This document shows positions 36,457-44,749 of a stretch of DNA of 64,000 bases, piece by piece. The stretch covers positions 1 to 64,000 of the forward strand of contig CAWIHF010000026.1 of the NCBI GenBank assembly GCA_963835885.1. The letters are read 5' to 3'. Source of the DNA: Roseiarcus sp963835885 (lineage in GTDB: Bacteria > Pseudomonadota > Alphaproteobacteria > Rhizobiales > Beijerinckiaceae). The notes beneath the pieces are model-generated. The model searched no databases. It was not told where the DNA came from and was given only the letters and a program-made list of their open reading frames with translations. The number at the start of each line of letters is the position of its first letter. The stretch's first letter is position 1. The position numbers and the translations under genes are program-made.

Positions 36457-36704
36457 TGGCTGTATCAAGTAATCAGAAGGTTGGAGAACTAGCCAGGGTC
36501 GCATATCCAGCGTTATTGCATGCTGAGAGTGAGTTGAGGGAGGAGACAAACACATTCGACGAAGACAGGTGGGCGGAACAATTACGGGGCCTCCATCTGT
36601 CACTATTGGGTATGTTTAGTGATACAAACAACAAAGTGAATCTAGACAAAGCGATCTATCTCATTGGAAATGAGGGATCATTGGTTGCTTACTATAACGG
36701 ATAG
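36456..36704 (+). CDS. Hypothetical small protein in AT-rich pocket
   Basis: An 82-residue protein of unknown family, mostly helical by composition (KVGELARVAYPALLHAESELREETNTFDEDRWAEQLRGLHLSLLG). A strong GGAGGAG ribosome site precedes its ATG, which overlaps the stop of the 29-codon ORF. Its codon use is markedly AT-richer than neighbouring genes (many AAT, GTA, TTA), pointing to a different origin. It lies between RAYT copy 1 and the lectin-like gene. The helical shape resembles small immunity or antitoxin-like proteins, but nothing specific supports that. Confidence 0.6.
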   Translation: MAVSSNQKVGELARVAYPALLHAESELREETNTFDEDRWAEQLRGLHLSLLGMFSDTNNKVNLDKAIYLIGNEGSLVAYYNG

Positions 36705-36788
36705 TTATATCAAGGATCCTGACGAACGGCTAGCAAAAATAATACAGCCTTCGACAAGCTCAGACTTGGATCTGAGCCCTAAGGAGGA

Positions 36789-36840
36789 ATAGGCTATATC
36801 TCCCTTGCCTTCAGATAGGCTTTATCTCCCTTGCCTTCAG
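36789..36840. repeat. Tandem 26-base repeat, two copies
   Basis: ATAGGCTATATCTCCCTTGC... and ATAGGCTTTATCTCCCTTGC... follow each other directly with one difference, just past the 3' end of the lectin-like gene. Confidence 0.6.
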
Positions 36841-36896
36841 TCAGCGATCCGGGTGTCGGCGCGCGCGGCTGGCGCCTGCCAGCCGAGCTATCCAGT

Positions 36897-38159
36897 TCAC
36901 CAGGTGCTCCCGCTTCGCTGGGAGATGTGATGAAGATTCCCGTCGGCGCCGAGCACGAACAGCTGGATAAGATCGTTATGCAGGATCGTGCCGACCGCAG
37001 GGTCCGTCGCCAGCGGCGTGCCGGGGCTGCCAAGGGAAGCCCAACCGGTTTGAGGCCCTATGCCGAGCCCGCCTGGGCCGCCACGAAGCCGATCCAGGGG
37101 GAAGGGCTCGATCCCCACCTCGTGAAACCCCCATGCGCCCCCGGGGCTCTGCTGGCGGATGCGATAGACGTTGTTGTCCGCCGCGCCGACGTAGGCCTCG
37201 AGCGTTCCGTCGCTGTTGCTGGCTGTCGCCGGTCTCGCGAATGTTTCTCCGCCGTTGGCAGATCCGCTCAGCAACATCGCTTGTCCCACGCCGCCGAGGT
37301 CGTTCCACGCCGACCAGCCGCCGCCCGGCGAGACCTGCGATATCTGGTAGAGGTGCGAATTGTTGCCGACCACCAGCGCCTCGAGACAACCCGGTCTCGA
37401 TCCCGCCAAAACGCCGTCGATCGCGACCGCTACGTCGCCTGCCGCCCCGGGGCCCGGCGTGCCGAGACTGCTCCAGCCGGACCACCCTCCTCCGGCGCTG
37501 GTTTGCCAGATGTGCTTGACGTCGCCGGACGAGTCCCTGACGAATACTTCGACCCGGCCGTCGGCGTTGGCGACGACCGCCGGACGGAAGGCAGGATTGA
37601 CGGGGCCGCCCAGATTCTGCCAGGCCGAATAGTTACCGCTGCCGGGCCCGGTTTCCGAACTGAAGAAAAGCAAGTTGCTCTCGGCGTCCGCGTCGAACAC
37701 CGCGATGAAGACATAGAGTTCCCCGCTCACGCCGAAGCCGATGGCGGGCTGGCCAAGCTCGGTCCCGGGGAGCGGGTGGCTGATCGCATTCCATTGCGAC
37801 CACCCGACTGGATCTGGCGACGGCGACCCGGCGGCGTTCTGCGACATCTGCCAGACGCTCGAGGGGATCGGAGCGTTGTCGTCGTCGTCGGCCACGAACA
37901 TCACCAGGCGTCCGTCCGACTCATGGGAGACCGCCAGTCGGGCTGCGCCGAGAGCCCCGGGCGTAAGGTTCGCGGTGGGGCTGCCCACGGCGCCCCATGT
38001 CTGCCATTCGTTGAATGGGCCGCCGATGACGTAGTTGACGCCGTCCCGTTGACCGATGAAGACGTCCACTCCCGCAGCCCGGTCGCGTTGGACCGCGAGG
38101 TCGTTCAACGGCTCAAATCCGCCGCCTCCGGGCGGGCCGGCGATGATGCTCCAGGGCAT
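36897..38159 (-). CDS. PLL/DUF346-type lectin-like beta-propeller protein
   Basis: A 420-residue repeat protein. Blades of about 45-50 residues recur with a W-S-x-W-x-x-L-G signature: FNEWQTWGAVGSP, GWSQWNAISHP, NYSAWQNLGGP, GWSGWSSLGTPGP, GWSAWNDLGGVG and TGWASLGSPGTP, each preceded by a strand such as GRVEVFVRDSSGDVKHIWQ. This matches DUF346/PLL-like propellers, several of which bind fucose or other sugars. No signal peptide is seen. ATG at 38159 has a GAGGAGG site upstream. Flanked by RAYT copies on both sides. The bound ligand and location are unknown; the mobile setting suggests it is accessory. Confidence 0.8.
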   Translation of the reverse strand: MPWSIIAGPPGGGGFEPLNDLAVQRDRAAGVDVFIGQRDGVNYVIGGPFNEWQTWGAVGSPTANLTPGALGAARLAVSHESDGRLVMFVADDDDNAPIPSSVWQMSQNAAGSPSPDPVGWSQWNAISHPLPGTELGQPAIGFGVSGELYVFIAVFDADAESNLLFFSSETGPGSGNYSAWQNLGGPVNPAFRPAVVANADGRVEVFVRDSSGDVKHIWQTSAGGGWSGWSSLGTPGPGAAGDVAVAIDGVLAGSRPGCLEALVVGNNSHLYQISQVSPGGGWSAWNDLGGVGQAMLLSGSANGGETFARPATASNSDGTLEAYVGAADNNVYRIRQQSPGGAWGFHEVGIEPFPLDRLRGGPGGLGIGPQTGWASLGSPGTPLATDPAVGTILHNDLIQLFVLGADGNLHHISQRSGSTW

Positions 38160-38337
38160 ATGCGTCCTCCTCGAGTCTGAATTGTTCTGACTCACGCGCC
38201 TGAGGGAGTGGAGGATGCGCCTGTTCTAGCGCTTCAACGTTTGTTCGGAGACACGAGGCTCAAGCGGAGTCTCCAGCTCCCTCATAACAGTATCGCAACT
38301 CGCCGCTGAAGACTGTGACGCAGCTCACACGACTGAC

Positions 38338-39060
38338 GCATCGGCCGGTTTGTCGTTCCCGATCTGCCGCATCATGTGACATGAGCGCGGCAACCGGCGC
38401 GAAAAAGTGTTCTTCGGCGACGACGATTACGCGCTCTATCGCGATCTCCTCGCGGAAGCTTGCCGGCGCGAGGGGGTCGCGGTGTGGGCCTATTGCCTGA
38501 TGCCCAACCACGTCCACCTGATCCTGACGCCGCGGACGCCGGAGGGTCTCGGGCGGGCGCTCGGCAAGGCGCATCGGCGCTACTCGGCCTTCGTCGACGC
38601 GCGGATGCGGGTGACCGGCCATCTTTTTCAGGCGCGCTTTTCCTCGGTGGTGATGGACGAGGACCACCTGATGGCGGCGGCGCGCTATGTGGCGGTGAAC
38701 CCGGTCCGGGCGAAGCTCGTCGCGAAGCCCGAGGATTGGCCGTGGTCGAGCGTCGGCGCCCATCTTGCCGGCCGTGAAGACGGGCTGGTCGAAATCGCGC
38801 CGCTGCTCGAGCGCTGCGGCGGACGGTTCGCCGATCTTCTCGCCGAAGAGCCCGATCCCGCGAGGATCGCCGCGCTGCGCGCCGCCGAGACGATCGGCCG
38901 CCCGCTCGGCGCCGGCGCCTTCTTCGACCGCCTCGCGGCGCTGACCGGGCGCGATCCGCGGCCAGGCAAGCGCGGGCGCAAGAGCCGCGCGGCGCAAGCG
39001 GCCGACGACGGAGCGCGGCGCAGTCGAGAAAATAAGGGAAATATGCATGTGTCCCCGTAA
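38338..39060 (+). pseudogene. RAYT, copy 2, disrupted near the N-terminus
   Basis: The N-terminal part is recognisable (CATCGGCCGGTTTGTCGTTC) but has lost its ATG and REP-like hairpin. It contains an extra base creating TGA where copy 4 has CAGCGC (CATGTGACATGAGCGC versus CATGTGACCCAGCGC). From about 38407 the frame is open: FFGDDDYALYRDLLAEACRREGVAVWAYCLMPNHVHLIL through a basic tail. The right terminal repeat is partly conserved (AAATATGCATGTGTC). Probably inactive. Confidence 0.8.
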
Positions 39061-39174
39061 AGCATCGCCCGGCTGCTCGATCTTTTAAGGACCCGCGCTT
39101 CCCCATCGATCGCGAAATCCGCGTGCACAAAGGTAGCGGGCGCGGTCAACGCGATCTTCTCTCATTCAGCGCGT

Positions 39175-39264
39175 GGTGAACGCCAGTCGAACAACGCGGC
39201 CGAGCGCGCCCTACGCTGCGTGGCGGTCGGGCGCCGCAACTGGACCTTCCCCGGTCGCCCGAAG
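39175..39264 (+). pseudogene. IS66 family transposase C-terminal remnant
   Basis: A 30-codon stretch reads GERQSNNAAERALRCVAVGRRNWTFPGR, matching the conserved C-terminal Asn-Asn-x-x-Glu-Arg region of IS66 TnpC. The remainder of the transposase is absent. Surrounding sequence up to 39505 holds no other recognised gene. Confidence 0.7.
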
Positions 39265-39505
39265 CGAGCGGCGGTCGAGGTGCACGCAGAAGATCGCGAA
39301 GCCCGAGTCCGGACACTCCCGTACCCTCGATCCCCGCCGCCGCTTGTCGACTCTCAAGTGTTGTCAAAGGCCTTTCCCCGAGTGGAACGAAATACCAGTG
39401 TCCTGGTTTCGAAGATCGTTGCATTCGATGGCTTTCGGAGTCCAAGTCCTTTCAAGAGGTTAGAGGCCAACGAAAGTTCACTGGAAGTGAAACGAATTTC
39501 AGTTT

Positions 39506-40566
39506 TACAGCGGTATCCGAACGGACTGAATTGTTTGGGGGATTCCCGAATCAGTTAGTTTCTGATTGATCATTCACGCCGCGAGAGGGAGGCGGCGGGG
39601 ATGGCTGTTTCCGACGATCTTCGCGAGCGCGTGGTTGAGGCGGTGGTCTTGGGCGGGTTGTCGCGCAATCAGGCGGGCGCGCGTTTCAAAGTGAGCATAG
39701 CGAGCGCGGTGCGCTGGGTGAAGCGGTTCCAAACCACGGGCGAAATTTCACCGGCGCCTTCTGGCGGCGACCGCCGCTCCGGCCGGATCGAGGCGCATCA
39801 CGACTATCTCTTGGGCCTGGTCCGGCGCAGTCCGGACCTTACGCTGCTCGAGATCCAGGAGCGGCTGATCGCCAATTGTGGCGAGCGCTTTGCGGTCTCC
39901 GTGCTGTGGCGCTTCTTCGACCGTCATGAGATCACCTTTAAAAAAAAGGCGCACGCCGAGGAACAACAACGCGCGGACGTGCACAATCGACGCCGGGAAT
40001 GGTTCGCAGGGCAGCTCGATCTCGATCCGACGAAACTCGTTTTCATTGATGAGACGGGAGCCTCCACAAATCTCGCGCGCAAAAGCGGACGTTGCCGGCG
40101 CGGGCGCCGCTTGCGGGCCGCCATCGCGCACAGTCACTACAAAACGGTGACGTTGATCGCCGGCCTCCGCCTTCGCGGCCTGACGGCGGCAAGGACTTTC
40201 GACGGACCGATCAACGCCGCCCGGTTCGAGGATTGGCTGGAGACATGCCTCGTGCCCACCCTCTCGCCCGGCGAGACCGTCGTCATGGACAATCTCCCCG
40301 CTCACAAGGGGCCGCGGGTCGAGCAACTCATCAAGGCGGCGGGCGCGGAGTTGCGATATCTCCCGGCCTACAGTCCCGATATGAACCCCATCGAAAAAGC
40401 CTTCTCCAAGCTCAAGGCCTTCCTGCGCAAAATCGCCGAACGGACCGTCTCGGGCCTGATGCGCGCACTCGAAACCTGCGCCGAAATCTTCCACCCCTCG
40501 GAATGTACAAATTACTTCAAATCCTGTGGTTATCTGGACGATACAGGATGATCGGATTCCGCTCTA
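39506..40566 (+). mobile_element. IS630 family element, copy 1
   Basis: Bounded by TA dinucleotides and inverted ends TACAGCGGTATCCGAACGG and (complement of) GATGATCGGATTCCGCTCTA. The right end touches the REP-like hairpin of RAYT copy 3, so the IS inserted into that element. Length 1061 bases. Confidence 0.85.
39601..40551 (+). CDS. IS630 family transposase, copy 1
   Basis: A 316-residue DDE transposase. N-terminal helix-turn-helix: RERVVEAVVLGGLSRNQAGARFKVSIASAVRWVKRF. DDE residues: Asp in LVFIDETGASTNLARKSG, Asp in VVMDNLPAHKG, Glu in YSPDMNPIEKAFSKLKAFLRK. A run of eight A bases at 39938-39947 (ITFKKK) is a typical site of frame change in this family, yet here the frame stays open across it. 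A nearly identical copy on the other strand at 46.0-47.0 kb is out of frame at this run. Confidence 0.93.
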   Translation: MAVSDDLRERVVEAVVLGGLSRNQAGARFKVSIASAVRWVKRFQTTGEISPAPSGGDRRSGRIEAHHDYLLGLVRRSPDLTLLEIQERLIANCGERFAVSVLWRFFDRHEITFKKKAHAEEQQRADVHNRRREWFAGQLDLDPTKLVFIDETGASTNLARKSGRCRRGRRLRAAIAHSHYKTVTLIAGLRLRGLTAARTFDGPINAARFEDWLETCLVPTLSPGETVVMDNLPAHKGPRVEQLIKAAGAELRYLPAYSPDMNPIEKAFSKLKAFLRKIAERTVSGLMRALETCAEIFHPSECTNYFKSCGYLDDTG

Positions 40567-40569
40567 AGA

Positions 40570-41228
40570 GCGATTGTCGTCACGACGATCGCTTCTTGAA
40601 GGGCGATCTCCTCGCCGAGGCCTGCCGGCGCGAGGCGCGAGGGGGTCGCGGTGTGGGCCTATTGCCTGATGCCGAACCACGTCCACCTGATCCTGACGCC
40701 GCGGACGCTGGAGGGCCTCGGGCGGGCGCTCGGCAAGGCGCATCGGCGCTACTCGGCCTTCGTCAACGCGCGGATGCGGGTGACCGGCCATCTCTTCCAG
40801 GCGCGCTTTTCCTCGGTCGTGATGGACGAGGACCATTTGATGGCGGCGGCGCGCTATGGCGCGCTGAACCCGGTGCGGGCGAAGCTCGTCGCGAAGCCCG
40901 AGGATTGGCCGTGGTCGAGCGTCGGCGCCCATCTTGCCGGGCGCGACGACGGGCTGGTCGAAATCGCGCCCCTGCTCGAGCGCTGCGGCGGGCGCTTCGC
41001 CGATCTCATCGCCGAAGAGCCCGATCCCGCAGGGATCGCCGTGCTGCGCGCCGCCGAGACGATCGGCCGCCCGCTCGGCGCCGGCGCCTTCCTCGACCGC
41101 CTCGCGGCGCTGACCGGGCGCGATCCGCGGCCAGGCAAGCGCGGGCACAAGAGCCGCGCGGCGCAAGCGGTCGAGGAGGGAGTGCATCGCCGCGGAAAGA
41201 AATAGTGTAAATATGCAAGTGTCACTGT
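40570..41228 (+). pseudogene. RAYT, copy 3, internally deleted
   Basis: The REP-like hairpin (40570-40592, GCGATTGTCGTCACGACGATCGC) is joined directly to the middle of the transposase gene (GGCGATCTCCTCGCCGAGGC), removing the start and about 40 codons. From VWAYCLMPNHVHLIL to the basic C-terminus the frame is open to 41205. The right terminal repeat AAATATGCAAGTGTCACTG ends near 41228. The left part of the element is cut off by the IS630 insertion. Confidence 0.8.
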
Positions 41229-41972
41229 TTTGGCCCGACGTCGCGTTCGCCGCCATGTGGGAGCAGATTCGCGCCGACGCCAAGGCAGTCGGCCGCGGCA
41301 GCGCGAGCGCCATCGCAGACATGCCACTCTGGTCGAATAGCAGGCCTCCATGGGCCGAGAAGGCCTGGGCAGACTTCCGAACCGCCCTTCCCGACGATGA
41401 GAATTGGGAGGTCTGGATCGACTGGTACGAAGATCGCTTGCGTGGCGGTTCGCGCGGCGAGGCCTACGAACTCGTCTTCGCCAGCGTGCCGCTCGAGGTG
41501 TGGGAAAAAGGCCCGGCAGCGGCGAACGCCTGGATCAAGGTGCATCTTCCGAAAGGGCAGGAGACCGAGGCGCGGCCGGTCGAACTCCCGGAGCCGCTGC
41601 CGGACCTCGACTCGCCGTTCGCTTATGGCTGGAATACCAGGCTGCGCGTCGAGGTCGTCGCCGGCGCGCAGAGCTTGCCATTTTATTCGTTCTTCAGCAG
41701 CGAAGAGGACCATCGCCAGACGCTCGAGGCTTGCCGCGTCGCCGCGGAGCGGCTCCTAAAGGACCTTCGCGAAGGTAGCTACAGCAACGCCGTCAGACGA
41801 GAGTACGCAAAGAAGCTCGAATACTATCTCCACGATTTGCCAAAGACGGCAGGCGTCGGGAATATCCTCTTGGCATATGATCAAATTGCCGTGCTGCGGG
41901 CGATGCTTGCTCAGGATGACGCTGTCTCGTTTCCGTTTGCGACGGACCTCGGCCGTCTCATCCAAAAGCAAA

Positions 41973-43013
41973 GCTCAATTCGCGTTAGATTGATATCATC
42001 ATTTGGGCTCCTCCGCCGATGGCGGCATTGAGGCATGCTCGGGGCGTGGGATTGTGCTTGAGGCCGGCGAGGTGGAACCACCTGAGGTAGCTGTCGAGGT
42101 ATTTTGTGGCAATGCCGCGACGGGGGCGCAGGAAGGTTTTGAGGCTCTCATGGCGACTGTTGACGGTCTGGATGTGTAATTCGCCGCGGACGCGTTCACC
42201 TTTCGACTGGTTGAGCGCTTCATGGCTGACGCCGAGGGCGGCGGCGCAAGGCGGGTAGACGTTATTGCCGTCGGTGACGAGCAAGGTGTCCTTACCCAGA
42301 ATGGGCGCGAGCACCGGCTTGATGGTCTGGGCGGTCACGGCCGAGAGGACGGCGCTGATGGTGGCGCCGCTCCGGTCGGCGGCCACCAGGATCGGCGTCT
42401 GTTCGTCCGAAAGGCCGCGCTTGGCTGCTTTTCCGCCCCGCCTGCGAGCCTTGCGACCGAGGCGACGCTCGCCCTTACAGCTTGATAATATATAGGTTTC
42501 GTCGACTTCGACGATGCCGCTCAACAGGCGCGTGGGGTTCTTGGCGGCGCGCAGGAAGCGATGTCGCCAGCGGAACGCCGTGCTCACCGCCACCCCGCAC
42601 CGCTCGGCCGAGGCGGCCACCGTCTCGCCCTCGCTCACCGACTGACCAAAATCAAGCCAGCGTTCCTTCTTGCGCAATCGGGCCAGCGGCGTTCCGGTCA
42701 GCGCATTGAAGCTTCTGCGGCAATCCTTGCAGCGGAAACGGCGCAGGCCGTCGGTTCGGCCCCCGCCCACCGACGCCCCGCCGCAGTGCGGACAGCGCCG
42801 CGCCTCGCCCAAGCGCTCCTCGATCGCCGCCGCCACCGCCGCTCTGGGCTGCCGGCCGGCCAGCACCGCCTCGAGCTCCTGGCGCTGCTTTGCCGTCAGA
42901 CCGTCGATCTCCGCCAGCCACGCTCGAAACATCCCCTGATCCATCGCTATCCCCTGTCAATCCATAATAAATCGTAGCACAAACAGGCCACCTCAATCTA
43001 ACGCTAATTGAGC
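41973..43013 (-). mobile_element. IS1595 family element
   Basis: Ends GCTCAATTCGCGTTAGATTGA and TCAATCTAACGCTAATTGAGC are inverted repeats, and CAAAAGCAAA flanks the element directly on both sides (41963-41972 and 43014-43023). Length 1041 bases. Confidence 0.9.
41985..42944 (-). CDS. IS1595 (ISXO2-like) family transposase
   Basis: A 319-residue transposase. The N-terminal zinc ribbon is CPHCGGASVGGGRTDGLRRFRCKDCRRSFNALTGTPL, followed by a helix-turn-helix (ETVAASAERCGVAVSTAFRWRHRFL). The DDE/ISXO2-like core has VEVDETYILSS, LVTDGNNVYPPCAAALGVSHEAL and the final NSRHESLKTFLRPRRGIATKYLDSYLRWF, where Asn/His replaces the last acidic residue as usual in this family. Intact, so possibly active. 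Confidence 0.93.
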   Translation of the reverse strand: MDQGMFRAWLAEIDGLTAKQRQELEAVLAGRQPRAAVAAAIEERLGEARRCPHCGGASVGGGRTDGLRRFRCKDCRRSFNALTGTPLARLRKKERWLDFGQSVSEGETVAASAERCGVAVSTAFRWRHRFLRAAKNPTRLLSGIVEVDETYILSSCKGERRLGRKARRRGGKAAKRGLSDEQTPILVAADRSGATISAVLSAVTAQTIKPVLAPILGKDTLLVTDGNNVYPPCAAALGVSHEALNQSKGERVRGELHIQTVNSRHESLKTFLRPRRGIATKYLDSYLRWFHLAGLKHNPTPRACLNAAIGGGAQMMISI

Positions 43014-43466
43014 CAAAAGCAAACAGCGCTAAACGGCTTCTACGATTTGGTGCGGCGCCACGAGCAGGCGGTCGCCAAGGGCGACTGGAGTTAGCCGTTC
43101 CCCTTCGAAGCGGCAAAGCGCTTAGTCGACACGGTCAGGGAAAATCCGGGTTTCTTCGAACCGGAAGTTGGCGAAGGCCTGCATCGCGTCGAAGAGGCGG
43201 CGCCGTCGACAGCAGCCGAGTATGAACGGCCGATCCCGCCAGAGGCCCAGCCGGCGCCAGTCCAGTTGCATGATCTCCCTGCGAGCGCTCCGGACCCCGA
43301 ACACTCGCGGCAACGTCAGATTGCCACCGCCGCAAGCGCTTTGTGGTCGGTGTTTCTGAAGGGCAAGGACTTGCCGGTGGCCCCCGAAGGATGGACCCAG
43401 GTCGCGCATAAACTCGGTGAAAACATTGGCCCGATCCTCCATTTCTTGCGTGGCTTGGGTGGGGGC

Positions 43467-44746
43467 TAGTTCATCGATTTCGAAATTCGAATCGTATCAT
43501 GCGGCTTGGTCGAGCTTATAGGACCAAGTGTGGACGATGGGGTCTCGATTGAAGTGATCCATGGCGGCCATGATGCGGTCCTTGAGTTCCTGTTTGGATG
43601 CGACACGGATGTGACGCAGCACCGAACGGGCGAGCTTGGAGAAGAAACCTTCTACGAGATTGAGCCAGGAGCCGTGCTTGGGGGTAAAGGTGAATTCGAA
43701 GCGACCGGCAGGCTGCTCGGCGAGCCAAGCCTTGGTCTCCTTTGAGATGTGCGCGGAATGATTGTCGAGGATCAGCTTGATCGCCGTATGGGTCGGATAG
43801 GCGGCGTCGAGAAGCTTGAGGAATTCAATGAATTCGCGGCTTCGGTGGCGATCCTTGACGAGGGCGTGGACCTGGCCGGTGAGCAGATCGATGCCCGCCA
43901 GCAAGCTGACCGTGCCGTGGCGCTTGTACTCGTGATCCCGCGCCAAGGTCGCATGCCTGCCGGGCTCGGGCAGCAGGTCCGGGGCCGTCGTGGCGATTGC
44001 CTGAATGCCGGGCTTCTCATCGTAGGAAATGATCGCCACCGCATCGCTCGGCTTTTGTTTGGCGGCGGCCGCGGTCTCCTTGATAAGCTTCACCTCGCGA
44101 TAGACGCACAGAACCTCCGCCATCCTCTGCTTGAACTCCGGGTCGCGGCGTTCCAGGTAATAGCGGACCTTGTGCGGCTTGATCTCCTGCTCATTGAGGA
44201 TGTTGCACAGCGTGCCCTGAGCCAGCTTGGCAAGGCAAGCGTGCCCTTCTGCCGGCCCATGCTCGCGCGCATGGCGGGCGAGCAGCCGCGTCGTCCACAA
44301 TTCGTGGGGATAGCCGAGGTCCTTGGCCTTGCGGCAGGCGAGGTCGACAACCCGTGCCTTGGCCTCGGCGGTGATCGTCGCCTCCCGGCCGGGCCGCGGG
44401 CGATCGTCGAGCGACGACATCGGACCAGAGGCCAACGCCCGCTCGACACAGCGCTGGACGGTTTGATGGTGTGCGCCCACGGCTCGCCCCACCGCAAAAA
44501 ACGATGGGTCCTCCCGGTAGGCCAGCAAAATCCGCGCTCGCTCGACCCGGCCCGCCGGTTCCGTTCGCGAGCGGGCGATCGCGCGCAACGCCGCCAAATC
44601 CGCCTTGCCAATTGCCAATTCGATCGCCTTCCGCCGTCCCGCCATGTCCTCAAACCCTGCTTCCGAATCAAACCAGCAAGGCTACAAGCCATGTCGGGAA
44701 AAATGAATCCCGCGCATAGGATCGGTTTCAACGAATTGATGAACTA
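43467..44746 (-). mobile_element. IS630 family element, second type
   Basis: Inverted ends CTAGTTCATCGATT and (complement of) AATTGATGAACTAG, each containing the TA target. It is inserted at the stop codon of the hypothetical pseudogene and is followed directly by the IS1634-derived element. Confidence 0.8.
43497..44645 (-). CDS. IS630 family transposase, long type
   Basis: A 382-residue transposase. The N-terminus MAGRRKAIELAIGKADLAALRAIARSRTEPAGRVERARILLAYREDPS and helix-turn-helix (VGAHHQTVQRCVERAL) are typical of the longer IS630 branch. DDE residues lie in AIISYDEKPGIQAI, LILDNHSAHISKETKAWL and TPKHGSWLNLVEGFFSKLARSVL. It is only distantly related to the 316-residue IS630 transposase in this window. 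Intact. Confidence 0.92.
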   Translation of the reverse strand: MAGRRKAIELAIGKADLAALRAIARSRTEPAGRVERARILLAYREDPSFFAVGRAVGAHHQTVQRCVERALASGPMSSLDDRPRPGREATITAEAKARVVDLACRKAKDLGYPHELWTTRLLARHAREHGPAEGHACLAKLAQGTLCNILNEQEIKPHKVRYYLERRDPEFKQRMAEVLCVYREVKLIKETAAAAKQKPSDAVAIISYDEKPGIQAIATTAPDLLPEPGRHATLARDHEYKRHGTVSLLAGIDLLTGQVHALVKDRHRSREFIEFLKLLDAAYPTHTAIKLILDNHSAHISKETKAWLAEQPAGRFEFTFTPKHGSWLNLVEGFFSKLARSVLRHIRVASKQELKDRIMAAMDHFNRDPIVHTWSYKLDQAA

Positions 44747-44749
44747 GTC

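Larger units (their letters stand above)
41252..43469 (+). pseudogene. Hypothetical protein gene interrupted by IS1595 and a nonsense codon
   Basis: A large hypothetical gene can be reconstructed. The first part (41252-41972) encodes MWEQIRADAKAVGRGSASAIADMPLW ... WEVWIDWYEDRLRGG and stops at an IS1595 insertion. Removing the IS plus one 10-base direct repeat restores the frame as RLIQKQTALNGFYDLVRRHEQAVAKGDWS. Then comes an in-frame TAG (43092-43094), after which the same frame continues with PFPFEAAKRLVDTVRENPGFFEPEV and ends AHKLGENIGPILHFLRGLGGG at 43469. The 5' end is truncated or altered by RAYT copy 3, and an IS630 element abuts the 3' stop. The function is unknown. Confidence 0.65.
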
